Shown one piece after another: positions 33,238-41,677 of a DNA stretch of 64,000 bases. Made by a program: the position numbers and the translations under genes. The notes beneath the pieces are model-generated. The model did not search any database and was not told the DNA's origin. It saw only the letters and a program-made list of their open reading frames with translations. The stretch comes from an uncultured Clostridia bacterium (GTDB lineage: Bacteria > Bacillota > Clostridia > Oscillospirales > Ruminococcaceae), in assembly GCA_944387915.1 (NCBI GenBank), contig CALXGT010000013.1:22832-86831 (forward strand). The letters run 5' to 3'. Within the stretch, counting starts at the first letter, position 1, and every line of letters begins with the position of its first letter.

Positions 33238-34146
33238 TTACCGTTCCATTAACCGAACCATAACCGCCTTTTGGGCATGAAGCCGATTTTCCGCTTCCTC
33301 AAAAATTTCTTTGGCGTGCGCCTCAAACGCTTCTCTGGTAATTTCTTCGCCTTTGTGCGCGGGAAGACAATGCTGGAGCATAACCTTCTCATTGGCCGCT
33401 GCGAGAACCTTGTCGTTGATCTGGAAGCCTTTAAAAGCGATCTTGCGCTTCTCCGCTTCCCCTTCCTGACCCATGGAAGCCCAAACGTCCGTCGCCAGTA
33501 CGTCGGCGCCAGCCGCCATCTCCAAAATGTTGTCGCTGATATGGAATTTGTCCCCGTACGCCTTGGCGAAATCCAAGACAAAGGGATCGGGACGATAATC
33601 GTTAGGGCAGGCAATAGACACTTCCATTCCCATGGTGAGGCAACCCACAATGTAGGAATTCGCCATATTATTTCCGTCGCCGATATAGCAGAATTTTAAC
33701 CCCGAAAGATCCCCTTTCATCTCCCGGATGGTCTGGAGATCCGCCAAAATCTGGCAGGGATGGCAGTAATCGGTCAAGCCGTTGATAATGGGAATGGAAC
33801 CGTATTCCGCTAAATCTTCCACCTCTTTTTGGGCAAAAGTACGGATCATAATGCCGTTTAAATACCGGGAAAGCACTCTGGCGGTATCTTCGACCGGCTC
33901 TCCCCGTCCAATCTGTAGATCCCTCGAGGATAAAAAGAGCGCCTGTCCCCCGAGTTGATACATGCCTACCTCAAAGGATACTCTCGTCCGAGTAGAGGAT
34001 TTCTGGAAAATCATTCCCAGCGTCTGACCGGCAAGTCTTGGATGGGCGATCCCTTTTTTATTTTCGTATTTTAACCGATCCGCCAAATCTAAGATATCGG
34101 TAATTTCTTCTTTGCTCAGGTCACTTAATTTCAACAGGTGTTTCAT
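33238..34146 (-). CDS. argF: Ornithine carbamoyltransferase
   Basis: The 302-residue enzyme converts ornithine and carbamoyl phosphate to citrulline. It has the carbamoyl phosphate motif SSTRTRVSFE near residue 50, HPCQILADLQT near 128 and HCLPAHKG near 260. Its start overlaps the argJ-like gene by 26 bases. It is the last gene of the argH-argJlike-argF run. Confidence 0.97.
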   Translation of the reverse strand: MKHLLKLSDLSKEEITDILDLADRLKYENKKGIAHPRLAGQTLGMIFQKSSTRTRVSFEVGMYQLGGQALFLSSRDLQIGRGEPVEDTARVLSRYLNGIMIRTFAQKEVEDLAEYGSIPIINGLTDYCHPCQILADLQTIREMKGDLSGLKFCYIGDGNNMANSYIVGCLTMGMEVSIACPNDYRPDPFVLDFAKAYGDKFHISDNILEMAAGADVLATDVWASMGQEGEAEKRKIAFKGFQINDKVLAAANEKVMLQHCLPAHKGEEITREAFEAHAKEIFEEAENRLHAQKAVMVRLMER

Positions 34147-35140
34147 CTTGTTCCTCCATTTTCTTTTTTCGGCTTACCGCCATCAATGCTTTTTCCACAC
34201 CGCCTTTTACCGTTAAGAACACTTTCCATTCTTTCGCGTCCCACACCTTTTGGACAGTGTCCTCTTCCGGTGTGACAAAGGCGTTATTTTTCGTTAACAA
34301 TATCTTCCCTTTTTCGGAGCAAATCGCCAGCGACAAAACTTTTTGATCGTTTAACAGGCCTTGCCTCGCCGCCGTTTCTAAGAGCGTTTTGCCGTCTGCC
34401 GCCAAAGGAGCCTTTAAAAGGGCGCGACAAAGGGCGATCGCCTCTTCCTTCCGCTCGGCGCCGGTAACAATATATTCTACCAGCCCGTCTTCTCCCGCTC
34501 CTAAGCGGATCAGATTCAGTAGCAGGATATAGACGCCATTGACAAAAGCAAAAAAACGTTCATCTTGAATCGTCATGGGAAGATGCTCCACTCTCCCCGA
34601 GGAAAGGAGCAGCACCTTTTTGGTTTCGTCGGGAAGGAGACGACGAACCGTCTCATCCACGGCAATTTGCAGCAAGGAAGGGGGAATTTCCGCGTCGGTG
34701 GTAAGCAAAAATCCCTTTTCCCCGGAACAGCCGCCGATCCGGCATTTATGATCGCCAAACCGAAACTCCAACGCCGCCTCAACAGCGGGTACATCTCCGG
34801 AAACCACCGTCAAAAATTTTCCCGCCCGCTCTTTCCAAAGAGATTCCTCTACCTCTTTCTCGCTCACCAAATCCCCGACGGAAAGAGAAACCACCTGCAA
34901 AGCGTCCTCGGAAAGGGAAAGGGTTTTCGCCGCCGAAGCCGCTACTTTTTTTTCATCGGAGAAATTCCCCGCCAACAGCGCTTGCAAAGGAGAAATCTCC
35001 CGATACGGATAACAGGCGGCAGTCAAAGGACGGTCGGATAAAATTAAGCCGAATCGGTCGGCGCCACTGACTTTAAAGCCCTTTGCGGCGGAAACGCCTC
35101 CCTCCACAAAGGAAAACCCGGAAAAGGTTACCGGCTCCAT
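34121..35140 (-). CDS. Degenerate ArgJ-like protein, probable pseudoenzyme
   Basis: The 339-residue product aligns end to end with ArgJ (ornithine acetyltransferase) by eye. GVSAAKGFKVSGADRFGLIL matches the ArgJ start, GGCSGEKGFLLTTDA (136-150) matches the central region and the GAEDGLVEYIVTGAERKEEA-like part matches EGATKLIEV. It lacks the conserved block that holds the self-cleavage threonine (KGSGMIxPNMATML in ArgJ), the GNANACTG loop, the VDGDTSTND segment and NWGR. The protein is also shorter than the usual 400 or so. It sits between argH and argF with overlaps at both ends. Catalysis of acetyl transfer is unlikely; a regulatory or scaffolding role is a guess. Confidence 0.7.
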   Translation of the reverse strand: MEPVTFSGFSFVEGGVSAAKGFKVSGADRFGLILSDRPLTAACYPYREISPLQALLAGNFSDEKKVAASAAKTLSLSEDALQVVSLSVGDLVSEKEVEESLWKERAGKFLTVVSGDVPAVEAALEFRFGDHKCRIGGCSGEKGFLLTTDAEIPPSLLQIAVDETVRRLLPDETKKVLLLSSGRVEHLPMTIQDERFFAFVNGVYILLLNLIRLGAGEDGLVEYIVTGAERKEEAIALCRALLKAPLAADGKTLLETAARQGLLNDQKVLSLAICSEKGKILLTKNNAFVTPEEDTVQKVWDAKEWKVFLTVKGGVEKALMAVSRKKKMEEQDETPVEIK

Positions 35141-36507
35141 TAAAGAGCCTCCCGGATCGCCTTTAACTGCATCTCGGTTTGCTCCTTCGCCGGTCCGCCG
35201 AGGGAATTTCTTGTAAAGGCGCAGGTCTTCAAATCAATGGCGTTATAGATATCCTCGGAAAATACATCGCTTTTTTCGCGATATTCTTCGAGGCTCAATG
35301 TTTCTAAAGTTTTGCCGTGCTCGATACAGTACGCCACCAGTTCGCCGGTAATCTTATAAGCATCCCGGAAAGGCACGCCTTTTTTGGTGAGGTAGTCGGC
35401 GCAGTCGGTGGCGTTGATAAAGCCTTTCGCCGCCGCCGCGTACATATTGTCTTTGAGCACTTTGGCGGTCCCTAACATAGGCGCGAAGGTCTTGAGACAA
35501 AGCTTTACCGTATCCACCGCGTCGAAAATCGCTTCCTTGTCCTCCTGCATATCCTTGTTGTACGCTAACGGCAGAGATTTCATCATGGAAAGAAGGGTCA
35601 TCAGATCCCCATACACTCTCCCCGTTTTCCCCCGGACCAACTCCGCAACATCGGGATTTTTCTTTTGGGGCATAATGCTGGAACCGGTGGCGAAAGCGTC
35701 GTCCAGTTCCAAAAACTTAAACTCCCAGCTGCACCAAAGGATGATCTCTTCGGAAAAGCGGGAGAGATGCATCATCTCGATAGCGATCGCCGAACAAAGC
35801 TCTACGCAAAAATCTCGGTCGGACACCCCGTCAAGGCTGTTTAATACCGGTCCGTCGAACAAAAGAAGGGATGCGGTACGCTTCCGGTTGATGGGATAGG
35901 TGGTACCGGCTAACGCCCCACAGCCCAGCGGGCAGAAATTGAGCCGCTTATAGGCGTCATTTAACCGTTCTACATCCCGCAAAAGCATAAATCCATACGC
36001 TAAAAGATGCTGGGCAAAGGTGATGGGCTGCGCCCGCTGGAGATGAGTGTAACCGGGCATAATGGTCTCGGTATGCGCCTGCGCCATATCACAAATCACC
36101 CGGATGAGCTCTTTGGTCAGAGAAAGAATCTCCTTGACCTCATCGCGAAGATACAGCCGGATATCCAACGCGACCTGATCGTTGCGGCTTCTGGCGGTAT
36201 GAAGGCGCTTTCCTGCGTCGCCGATCCGGCGGGTGAGCTCCGCTTCCACAAACATATGGATGTCCTCCGCTGTAGGATCAAAAAGGAGGTGTCCCTCTTC
36301 GATATCGCTTAAAATACCGTTGAGCCCATCCACAATAGCGTCCCGGTCGGCGGGAGAAATGATGTTTTGCTCCTCAAGCATAGTGGCATGGGCAATACTG
36401 CCCAAAATATCGTGCCGGTACATCCGGCTGTCAAATGAGATGGATGAATTAAAATCGTTGACCTTTTCGTCCACTTCTTTCTGGAAGCGTCCGGCCCACA
36501 TAGCCAT
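35140..36507 (-). CDS. argH: Argininosuccinate lyase
   Basis: The 455-residue enzyme splits argininosuccinate into arginine and fumarate. It begins MAMWAGRFQKEVDEKVNDFN and has the superfamily signature GSSIMPQKKNPD near residue 285 and the TARSRNDQVA and TILQRAQP-like (YTHLQRAQP) segments. The start at 36507 has AGGAGA upstream; an earlier in-frame ATG lies in the terminator region and was rejected. Its stop overlaps the argJ-like start by one base. Confidence 0.97.
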   Translation of the reverse strand: MAMWAGRFQKEVDEKVNDFNSSISFDSRMYRHDILGSIAHATMLEEQNIISPADRDAIVDGLNGILSDIEEGHLLFDPTAEDIHMFVEAELTRRIGDAGKRLHTARSRNDQVALDIRLYLRDEVKEILSLTKELIRVICDMAQAHTETIMPGYTHLQRAQPITFAQHLLAYGFMLLRDVERLNDAYKRLNFCPLGCGALAGTTYPINRKRTASLLLFDGPVLNSLDGVSDRDFCVELCSAIAIEMMHLSRFSEEIILWCSWEFKFLELDDAFATGSSIMPQKKNPDVAELVRGKTGRVYGDLMTLLSMMKSLPLAYNKDMQEDKEAIFDAVDTVKLCLKTFAPMLGTAKVLKDNMYAAAAKGFINATDCADYLTKKGVPFRDAYKITGELVAYCIEHGKTLETLSLEEYREKSDVFSEDIYNAIDLKTCAFTRNSLGGPAKEQTEMQLKAIREAL

Positions 36508-36521
36508 AGCGTTCTCTCCTT

Positions 36522-36560
36522 TCCAAAAACAAAACAGGGCGGAGGTTGCCCCCACCCTGT
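36522..36560 (-). terminator. Terminator or attenuator between argG and argH
   Basis: ACAGGGTGG (36560-36552) pairs with CCGCCCTGT (36542-36534), including one G-U pair, followed by TTTTGTTTTT on the minus strand. It would separate argG from argH unless read through. Confidence 0.8.
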
Positions 36561-36571
36561 AAATTCCCATA

Positions 36572-37798
36572 TTAGCTGTTTTTCCGCTTTTCGTCCAAGA
36601 GGGCTTTTACCTTGATGGGAAGGCCAAAGAGGTTGATAAAGCCCTGGGAATCCATCTGGTCGTAAACCTCGTCCTCGCCGAAGGTCGCGATCTCCTCATC
36701 GTAGAGGGAGTAGGGCGAAGTGACGCCGGCGTTAATGAGATTGCCTTTATACAGCTTCAGCTTCACGGTACCGGTGACGGTTTTCTGGGTCTCGTCCACA
36801 AAAGCGGAAAGAGCCTCTCTCAACGGCGTGTACCACTGGCCGTTGTAAACGAGATCGGCAAATTTCAACGCGACCTGCTGTTTGTAATGCTGGGTCTCCT
36901 TATCCAGGCAGAGGGTCTCCAACACCTCGTGGGCATGGTACAAAATGGTACCGCCGGGAGTCTCGTAAACGCCTCTGGACTTCATACCTACCAGACGGTT
37001 CTCCACAATATCCGCAAGACCGATGCCGTTTGCGCCGCCGATCTTATTTAAGGTCTTAATGAGGGTAACCCCGTCCATCTTCTCGCCGTTTAACGCCACA
37101 GGAATTCCCTTTTCGAAATCCAAAGTGATATAGGTAGGAGCGTCCGGCGCCTGCTCGGGGGAAACGCTAAGCTCCAAAAAGCCGGGCTTTTGGTAGTTGG
37201 GCTCGTTAGCGGGATCCTCGAGGTCCAGTCCCTCGTGGGAAAGATGCCACAGGTTCATATCTTTCGAGTAATTGGTCTCTCTGTTGATCTTTAAAGGGAC
37301 ATGGTGCGCCTCGGCGTAGTCGATCTCTTCGTCTCTGGACTTAATGTTCCAGATCCGCCAGGGGGCGATGATCTTCATGTTGGGAGCAAACGCCTTGATG
37401 GCGAGCTCAAACCGAACCTGGTCGTTGCCCTTGCCGGTGCAACCGTGGCAGATGGCGTCGGCGCCTTCCTTCAAAGCGATTTCTACGATCCGTTTCGCGA
37501 TTACCGGACGGGCAAAAGAGGTACCGAGAAGGTATTTGTTCTCGTAAACCGCTCCCGCTTTGAGGGTGGGGAATACATATTCGTTGACAAATTCGTCTTG
37601 CAAATCTTCAATATACAGCTTGGACGCGCCGGTCTTTTTCGCCCGCTCTTCCAAACCTTCTAACTCCGCATCCTGACCCACGTTACCGGAAACGCAGATC
37701 ACTTCACAGTTGTTGTAATTTTCTTTCAGCCAGGGAATGATGATGGATGTATCCAAGCCGCCGGAATACGCCAACACCACTTTTTTAATTTCGCTCAT
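36572..37798 (-). CDS. argG: Argininosuccinate synthase
   Basis: The 408-residue enzyme joins citrulline and aspartate with ATP. It has the ATP-pyrophosphatase loop AYSGGLDTS at residues 9-17 and the family segment [13 protein letters not shown] near 117. The promoter at 37835-37862 and ARG boxes lie upstream. It is the first gene of the arginine cluster. Confidence 0.98.
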   Translation of the reverse strand: MSEIKKVVLAYSGGLDTSIIIPWLKENYNNCEVICVSGNVGQDAELEGLEERAKKTGASKLYIEDLQDEFVNEYVFPTLKAGAVYENKYLLGTSFARPVIAKRIVEIALKEGADAICHGCTGKGNDQVRFELAIKAFAPNMKIIAPWRIWNIKSRDEEIDYAEAHHVPLKINRETNYSKDMNLWHLSHEGLDLEDPANEPNYQKPGFLELSVSPEQAPDAPTYITLDFEKGIPVALNGEKMDGVTLIKTLNKIGGANGIGLADIVENRLVGMKSRGVYETPGGTILYHAHEVLETLCLDKETQHYKQQVALKFADLVYNGQWYTPLREALSAFVDETQKTVTGTVKLKLYKGNLINAGVTSPYSLYDEEIATFGEDEVYDQMDSQGFINLFGLPIKVKALLDEKRKNS

Positions 37799-37834
37799 GA
37801 TTATAATCCTTTCTGTCTATTTGGTTATGAAGCC

Positions 37835-37862
37835 ATTGTACCATTTTTTTGAAAAAAAACAA
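37835..37862 (-). promoter_or_regulatory. Promoter of argG
   Basis: TTGTTT (37862-37857), 16 bases, TACAAT (37840-37835), with ATGG before the -10. An ARG-box-like sequence lies directly upstream. Confidence 0.65.
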
Positions 37863-37870
37863 CCCCGTTT

Positions 37871-37988
37871 TGATAAAAATTCATTTACAAATCTCAATTT
37901 TGTATTATTATACAAACAGTTTCCGGCAAATTCCCAAATATCAGTAATTTTTTCGGGATAAATATTCATTTTTAATGTATATATTCAT
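37871..37988. promoter_or_regulatory. ARG-box-like sites for ArgR, plus a palindrome
   Basis: On the minus strand three sequences resemble the ArgR box (TGAATAWWWWTTCA): TGAATATATACA near 37988-37977, TGAATATTTATC near 37969-37958 and TGAATTTTTATCA at 37883-37871. TTGTAT-N4-ATACAA at 37900-37915 is a further inverted repeat of unknown use. The first site overlaps the aroQ stop codon. Confidence 0.5.
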
Positions 37989-38263
37989 TCTGATTCCGAC
38001 AACAGGGTCTGCTGATACTTCTTGGCTTCCCCCATAACCGTTTCAAAAAAAGCCCTCGTATACGGAGAAAGAGCGGGGTCGCCCGTTTTCTCTGCCCAAT
38101 CCAAAATTGCCTGCTCTCTCCTGGCGTCGAAAATGGGAAGGCCGTTTTCTTTTTTGTATTCCGCCACCAGCCGCACTAACTTCTGCCGCTCCTCAAACAG
38201 AGCGAGGAGCTTTTGGTTGATCTCGTCGATGCGCTGCCGGGTCTGACTTAAATCCGCCGCCAT
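37985..38263 (-). CDS. Chorismate mutase, AroQ class
   Basis: The 92-residue all-helical protein starts MAADLSQTRQRIDEINQKLLALFEERQKLV, the pattern of AroQ chorismate mutases, and keeps the Arg in the first helix, the VAEYK segment and DARREQAIL. It converts chorismate to prephenate for phenylalanine and tyrosine. It is unfused and stands alone behind its own promoter (38294-38322). GGAAGG precedes the chosen ATG; an earlier in-frame start adds an unrelated stretch. Confidence 0.88.
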   Translation of the reverse strand: MAADLSQTRQRIDEINQKLLALFEERQKLVRLVAEYKKENGLPIFDARREQAILDWAEKTGDPALSPYTRAFFETVMGEAKKYQQTLLSESE

Positions 38264-38293
38264 AAAATCCTTCCTTTCGGTTTCTTCCCTTCT

Positions 38294-38322
38294 ATTGTAA
38301 CGGAAAACAAGGAAAAAAACAA
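38294..38322 (-). promoter_or_regulatory. Promoter of the chorismate mutase gene
   Basis: TTGTTT (38322-38317), 17 bases, TACAAT (38299-38294). The predicted start is about 25 bases before the ATG. Confidence 0.6.
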
Positions 38323-38432
38323 CTGTTTGCAAAAAGGTTTCTCCTAACTTCGCGTCCCCAAACCGGCGGCAAAGTAAAAATGCCTTTTTTCGAAATTATG
38401 TTTCAAAGTCTATGGGGAAGATCGTCCAAAGG

Positions 38433-38461
38433 TTGTCTTTTTTTCAAAAAAGGAGTATAAT
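38433..38461 (+). promoter_or_regulatory. Promoter of the PLP lyase gene
   Basis: TTGTCT (38433-38438), 17 bases, TATAAT (38456-38461). Confidence 0.75.
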
Positions 38462-38499
38462 CGATACCGTTTGAGATGAAAAGAAAGGAATCGATATGT

Positions 38500-39753
38500 A
38501 TGGAACAAGCTTTTGAATTTACGCCGTCTCTTTTGGAAGCCGCGAAAAAAGCGGAGGAAAAGGCGAAGGATGCTTTTGCAAGAGTAGATGAGATCGCCTT
38601 TGAAAACGAAAAGAAAGTCCTCTCCGCCTTCCATCGCCATAACGTCTCCGCTGCCCATCTTTTAGGCACTACCGGCTACGGTTACGACGATTTGGGACGG
38701 GATACCTTAGACAAGATCTGCGCCGATATCCTTGGAACCGAAGACGCCTTAGTCCGGCAAAATTTTGTCTCCGGTACCCATACCATCGCCACCGCCCTGT
38801 TTGGGGTCCTTCGCCCCGGAGACCGGCTGGTTGCGGTAACCGGTGCTCCTTACGATACTTTGGAAGAGGTGATCGGCATTCGTGGAGAGGGAAACGGGTC
38901 GCTAAAGGATTTCGGCGTGCTGTACGAAGAAATTCCGCTAAACGCCGACGGATTTCCCGATATCCCCGCCATCCGGGAGAAGGTAAAAGGCGCGAAAGTC
39001 ACCCATCTCCAGCGCTCCAGAGGGTACGCCCTTCGCCCTTCCTTTCCGGTCAAGGTGTTAAATGAAGTGATCGACGCCATCCGGGAAGTCAGCCCCGAAA
39101 CCATCATCTTTGTGGACAACTGCTACGGCGAGCTGGTAGAAAAAGAGGAGCCGAAAGCCGATCTTCTCGCCGGCTCTCTCATCAAAAACTTAGGCGGCGG
39201 CATCGCGCCCACCGGCGGGTACATCGCCGGGAAAAAAGAGCTTGTGGAGCTTTGTGGCTACCGGCTTACCACTCCCGGTATCGGAAGAGAAGCGGGCTGT
39301 ACGCTGGACATCAACCGTTCCCTTTATATGGGCTTTTTCTTCGCTCCCAGCGTCGTCGCTTCGGCGGTAAAAACCGGTATCTTCGCCTCGGCGCTGTTAG
39401 AGGATCTGGGCTTCGCCGTCACCCCTTCCTATAATGAACCCCGCACCGACCTCATCACGGCGGTAGAGCTGAAAACCAAAGAAAATATGATCGCCTTTTG
39501 CCAGGGGATCCAGCAAGGCTCCCCCATCGACTCCAACGCCCTTCCTACTCCGTGGGCGATGCCGGGCTATCAAGACGAGGTAATCATGGCGGCGGGGGCT
39601 TTCACCATGGGCGCTTCCATCGAGCTTTCCGCCGACGGTCCCGTGCGTCCTCCCTACGCCATATGGCTTCAGGGCGGACTAACCTACAACATCGGAAAAC
39701 TGGGTGTTTTAAAAGCGGTCCAATGTATGATGGAAAAAGAACAGAAAAAATAA
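38500..39753 (+). CDS. PLP-dependent lyase of the methionine gamma-lyase-like (YnbB / aluminium-resistance) family
   Basis: The 417-residue fold-type I PLP enzyme has the family start (TPSLLEAAKKAEEKA) and the segment FVSGTHTIATALFG. The probable PLP lysine is in AGSLIKNLGGGIAPTGGYI near residue 238. Family members are annotated as methionine gamma-lyase-like or aluminium-resistance proteins; the substrate is not established. The start at 38500 follows AAAGGA. It is monocistronic with a strong terminator. Confidence 0.88.
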   Translation: MEQAFEFTPSLLEAAKKAEEKAKDAFARVDEIAFENEKKVLSAFHRHNVSAAHLLGTTGYGYDDLGRDTLDKICADILGTEDALVRQNFVSGTHTIATALFGVLRPGDRLVAVTGAPYDTLEEVIGIRGEGNGSLKDFGVLYEEIPLNADGFPDIPAIREKVKGAKVTHLQRSRGYALRPSFPVKVLNEVIDAIREVSPETIIFVDNCYGELVEKEEPKADLLAGSLIKNLGGGIAPTGGYIAGKKELVELCGYRLTTPGIGREAGCTLDINRSLYMGFFFAPSVVASAVKTGIFASALLEDLGFAVTPSYNEPRTDLITAVELKTKENMIAFCQGIQQGSPIDSNALPTPWAMPGYQDEVIMAAGAFTMGASIELSADGPVRPPYAIWLQGGLTYNIGKLGVLKAVQCMMEKEQKK

Positions 39754-39762
39754 AACGATATC

Positions 39763-39797
39763 AAAAACCCGAACCGGGATTCCGGTTCGGGTTTTTT
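39763..39797. terminator. Bidirectional terminator between the PLP lyase and RNA methyltransferase genes
   Basis: AAACCCGAACCGG and CCGGTTCGGGTTT form a 13-pair stem with a four-base loop, with A-run before and T-run after. The genes converge here. Confidence 0.9.
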
Positions 39798-39798
39798 A

Positions 39799-40911
39799 TT
39801 AAAAATACAGATACAAGACGCATCGGATCATGCCGTTATACAGCTTTCGCTTTTTTGACGCCTTGTGGCCAAAATATTCCTCGAACGCCTCGTCGGGAGT
39901 AATAATGGAAAGGCTTTTTCCGTCTCCGTAAGAAAATCGTTTTCCCATCTCGGCGTAAAGCTTTCTGGCGGACTGTTGATCCAAAAGCCGTTCACCGTAA
40001 GGCGGGTTGCAAACCACAATCCCTGTTTCGGGCATCGAAAACTGTCGGATATCCCGTTTTTCTACGGTAATTCGAGAGGAAACGCCCGCTTTTTTGGCGT
40101 TTTCCCGAGTAAGCGCCACCGCTTCCTCGCTGATATCGCTTCCATAAGCGCGGAAAGTCCCTTCCCGATTGACCTCTTCGATCCCTCGCTCCCGTTCTGT
40201 CCGCCATATGCTTTGGGAAAAACAGGAGTAATCCTGGGCGCCGAACCGGCGATTGATCCCCGGCGGGATCCGAAGAGCGCGAAGCGCCCCTTCGATCAGA
40301 AAGGTTCCGGAACCGCAAAAGGGGTCATATAGTAAGCTGTCCCCCCTGATCCGGGAAAGATCCAAAATGCCCGCCGCCAATGTTTCCTTAATAGGGGCAA
40401 TCAGAGAATTTTTCCGATATCCCCGTTTATGGAGCGGCGCGCCGGAGGTATCCATCGAAAGGATCGCCCGATCCTTCAAAATAAGGAATTGAAGGGGATG
40501 TACGGGACCCGTTTCCTCAAACCAGTTCACACCGTACACCGACGAAAGACGATCTACTGCCGCTTTTTTTACGATCTTTTGGCAGTCCGGAATACTGTGG
40601 AGCGCCGATTTTACCGTATGCCCCTTTACCGGAAACGCGTCCTTTTTTCCGATAAACCGCTCCAAAGGAAGGCTCTTGACCCCATCGAACAGCTCCGTAA
40701 AGGTAGCGGCAGGAAATTCTCCCAATTTAATGAGCACCCGCTCCGCTGTCCGAAGATGAAGGTTGGCTCTCGCCAACATCTCCTCCCCGCCGGAAAATTC
40801 TACCCGCCCGTCAAAGACGCGCACATCCTCGGCGCCAATCCGCCGAAGCTCTCCCGCCGTTACGCTCTCCAGCCCGAAAATACAGCTGGCAATAAAGGTA
40901 AACCGTTCCAT
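39799..40911 (-). CDS. THUMP-domain class I RNA methyltransferase (RlmL/YpsC-like)
   Basis: The 370-residue protein has an N-terminal THUMP region (MERFTFIASCIFGLESVTAGELRR type start) and a Rossmann methyltransferase with DPFCGSGTFLIEGAL and the NPPY motif in VVCNPPYGERLLD. This is the N2-methylguanosine 23S rRNA methyltransferase type. GGGGAA precedes the start at 40911. The promoter lies just above a terminator that would stop hpf transcripts. Confidence 0.9.
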   Translation of the reverse strand: MERFTFIASCIFGLESVTAGELRRIGAEDVRVFDGRVEFSGGEEMLARANLHLRTAERVLIKLGEFPAATFTELFDGVKSLPLERFIGKKDAFPVKGHTVKSALHSIPDCQKIVKKAAVDRLSSVYGVNWFEETGPVHPLQFLILKDRAILSMDTSGAPLHKRGYRKNSLIAPIKETLAAGILDLSRIRGDSLLYDPFCGSGTFLIEGALRALRIPPGINRRFGAQDYSCFSQSIWRTERERGIEEVNREGTFRAYGSDISEEAVALTRENAKKAGVSSRITVEKRDIRQFSMPETGIVVCNPPYGERLLDQQSARKLYAEMGKRFSYGDGKSLSIITPDEAFEEYFGHKASKKRKLYNGMIRCVLYLYF

Positions 40912-40936
40912 ATATTCCCCTTTCCGTTTTTCCCCG

Positions 40937-40965
40937 CAAAAAAGAGGCGGAGAAACTCCGCCTCT
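40937..40965 (-). terminator. Intrinsic terminator of hpf, overlapping the start of the next transcript
   Basis: AGAGGCGGAG (40965-40956) pairs perfectly with CTCCGCCTCT (40952-40943) around TTT, followed by TTTTT. It lies after the hpf stop and inside the leader of the methyltransferase gene. Confidence 0.85.
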
Positions 40966-40966
40966 C

Positions 40967-40995
40967 ATTGTACCATAGTTTTGTCCCGGTGAAAA
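40967..40995 (-). promoter_or_regulatory. Promoter of the RNA methyltransferase gene, nested against the hpf terminator
   Basis: TTTTCA (40995-40990), 17 bases, TACAAT (40972-40967), with TATGG before the -10. Start is expected near 40960, inside the 5' arm of the hairpin. Confidence 0.6.
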
Positions 40996-41010
40996 GGACT
41001 CGGCATAAAT

Positions 41011-41523
41011 TTACCGTTTCGGCGCGATCAATCCGTAGCCATCGTCGTTGCGGCGATACACCACGTTGACGTTTCCGTTCTCCGCGTTCTCGAAGAGGAA
41101 AAAGCTATGCTCCAAAAGGTTCATCTGCAAAATCGCTTCCTCTACCGTCATCGCCTTGAGATCCGGCTCTTTGATCCGAACTACCTCGTAGCCTTCATCG
41201 GCGATTTCTTCCTCCGCCGGTTCAAAAGCCGACGCCTTTACCGATTTCAAAAGCTTAGTTTTATTTTTCCGGATTCTCCGAATGATGGTATCCAACGCCT
41301 TATCGAAGGCGTTGAGCTTATCCTTGTCGGCCGACTCTCCTCTAAAAATCAGTCCGCCGTTTCGCACCGTAATCTCTACTCGAGCTGTGTCTTTGACCGT
41401 CGAAACCTTGACCTGCGCTTCGGCGGAATCAAAAAAGCGATCCAGCTTTTCCAGTTTTTTCTCCGCGTGGTCGGTAAAGCTTTCCGTTAGGTTCATTTTT
41501 TTTGCGGCAAACGTCGTGTTCAT
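41011..41523 (-). CDS. hpf: Ribosome hibernation promoting factor, long form
   Basis: The 170-residue protein has the N-terminal HPF domain (AEAQVKVSTVKDTARVEITV, then a basic KALDTIIRRIRKNKTKL helix). The C-terminal domain of the long form starts near residue 110 (VVRIKEPDLKAMTVEEAILQMNLLEHSFFLF). It joins 70S ribosomes into inactive dimers in stationary phase. ATG at 41523 has AGGAGG eight bases upstream. It has its own promoter and terminator. Confidence 0.95.
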   Translation of the reverse strand: MNTTFAAKKMNLTESFTDHAEKKLEKLDRFFDSAEAQVKVSTVKDTARVEITVRNGGLIFRGESADKDKLNAFDKALDTIIRRIRKNKTKLLKSVKASAFEPAEEEIADEGYEVVRIKEPDLKAMTVEEAILQMNLLEHSFFLFENAENGNVNVVYRRNDDGYGLIAPKR

Positions 41524-41547
41524 GGTCAAGCCTCCTTTATACTTTCC

Positions 41548-41603
41548 AAAACAGCCTCCGCTGTTTTCAATTTCATTATATCATATCTAAACAAAAAAGT
41601 ATA
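41548..41603 (-). promoter_or_regulatory. hpf promoter with a 5'-terminal hairpin
   Basis: TATAAT at 41580-41575 is preceded by TGA (extended -10); the -35 is poor. Transcription from near 41568 would begin with AAAACAGC-GGAG-GCTGTTTT (41567-41548), a perfect eight-pair stem at the very 5' end of the message. Confidence 0.55.
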
Positions 41604-41677
41604 TAGTTTTTCTTAATTTTTATTAAACTTATTTAAGAAAGCCAACCTTATTTTCAATCTCCCTCAATATGCCGTTG

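Noticed and set aside
37900..37915. Strong promoter for an unannotated gene at TATAAT near 37906
   Set aside because: The -35 at suitable distance is poor and the sequence is part of an inverted repeat; kept only as a possible operator.
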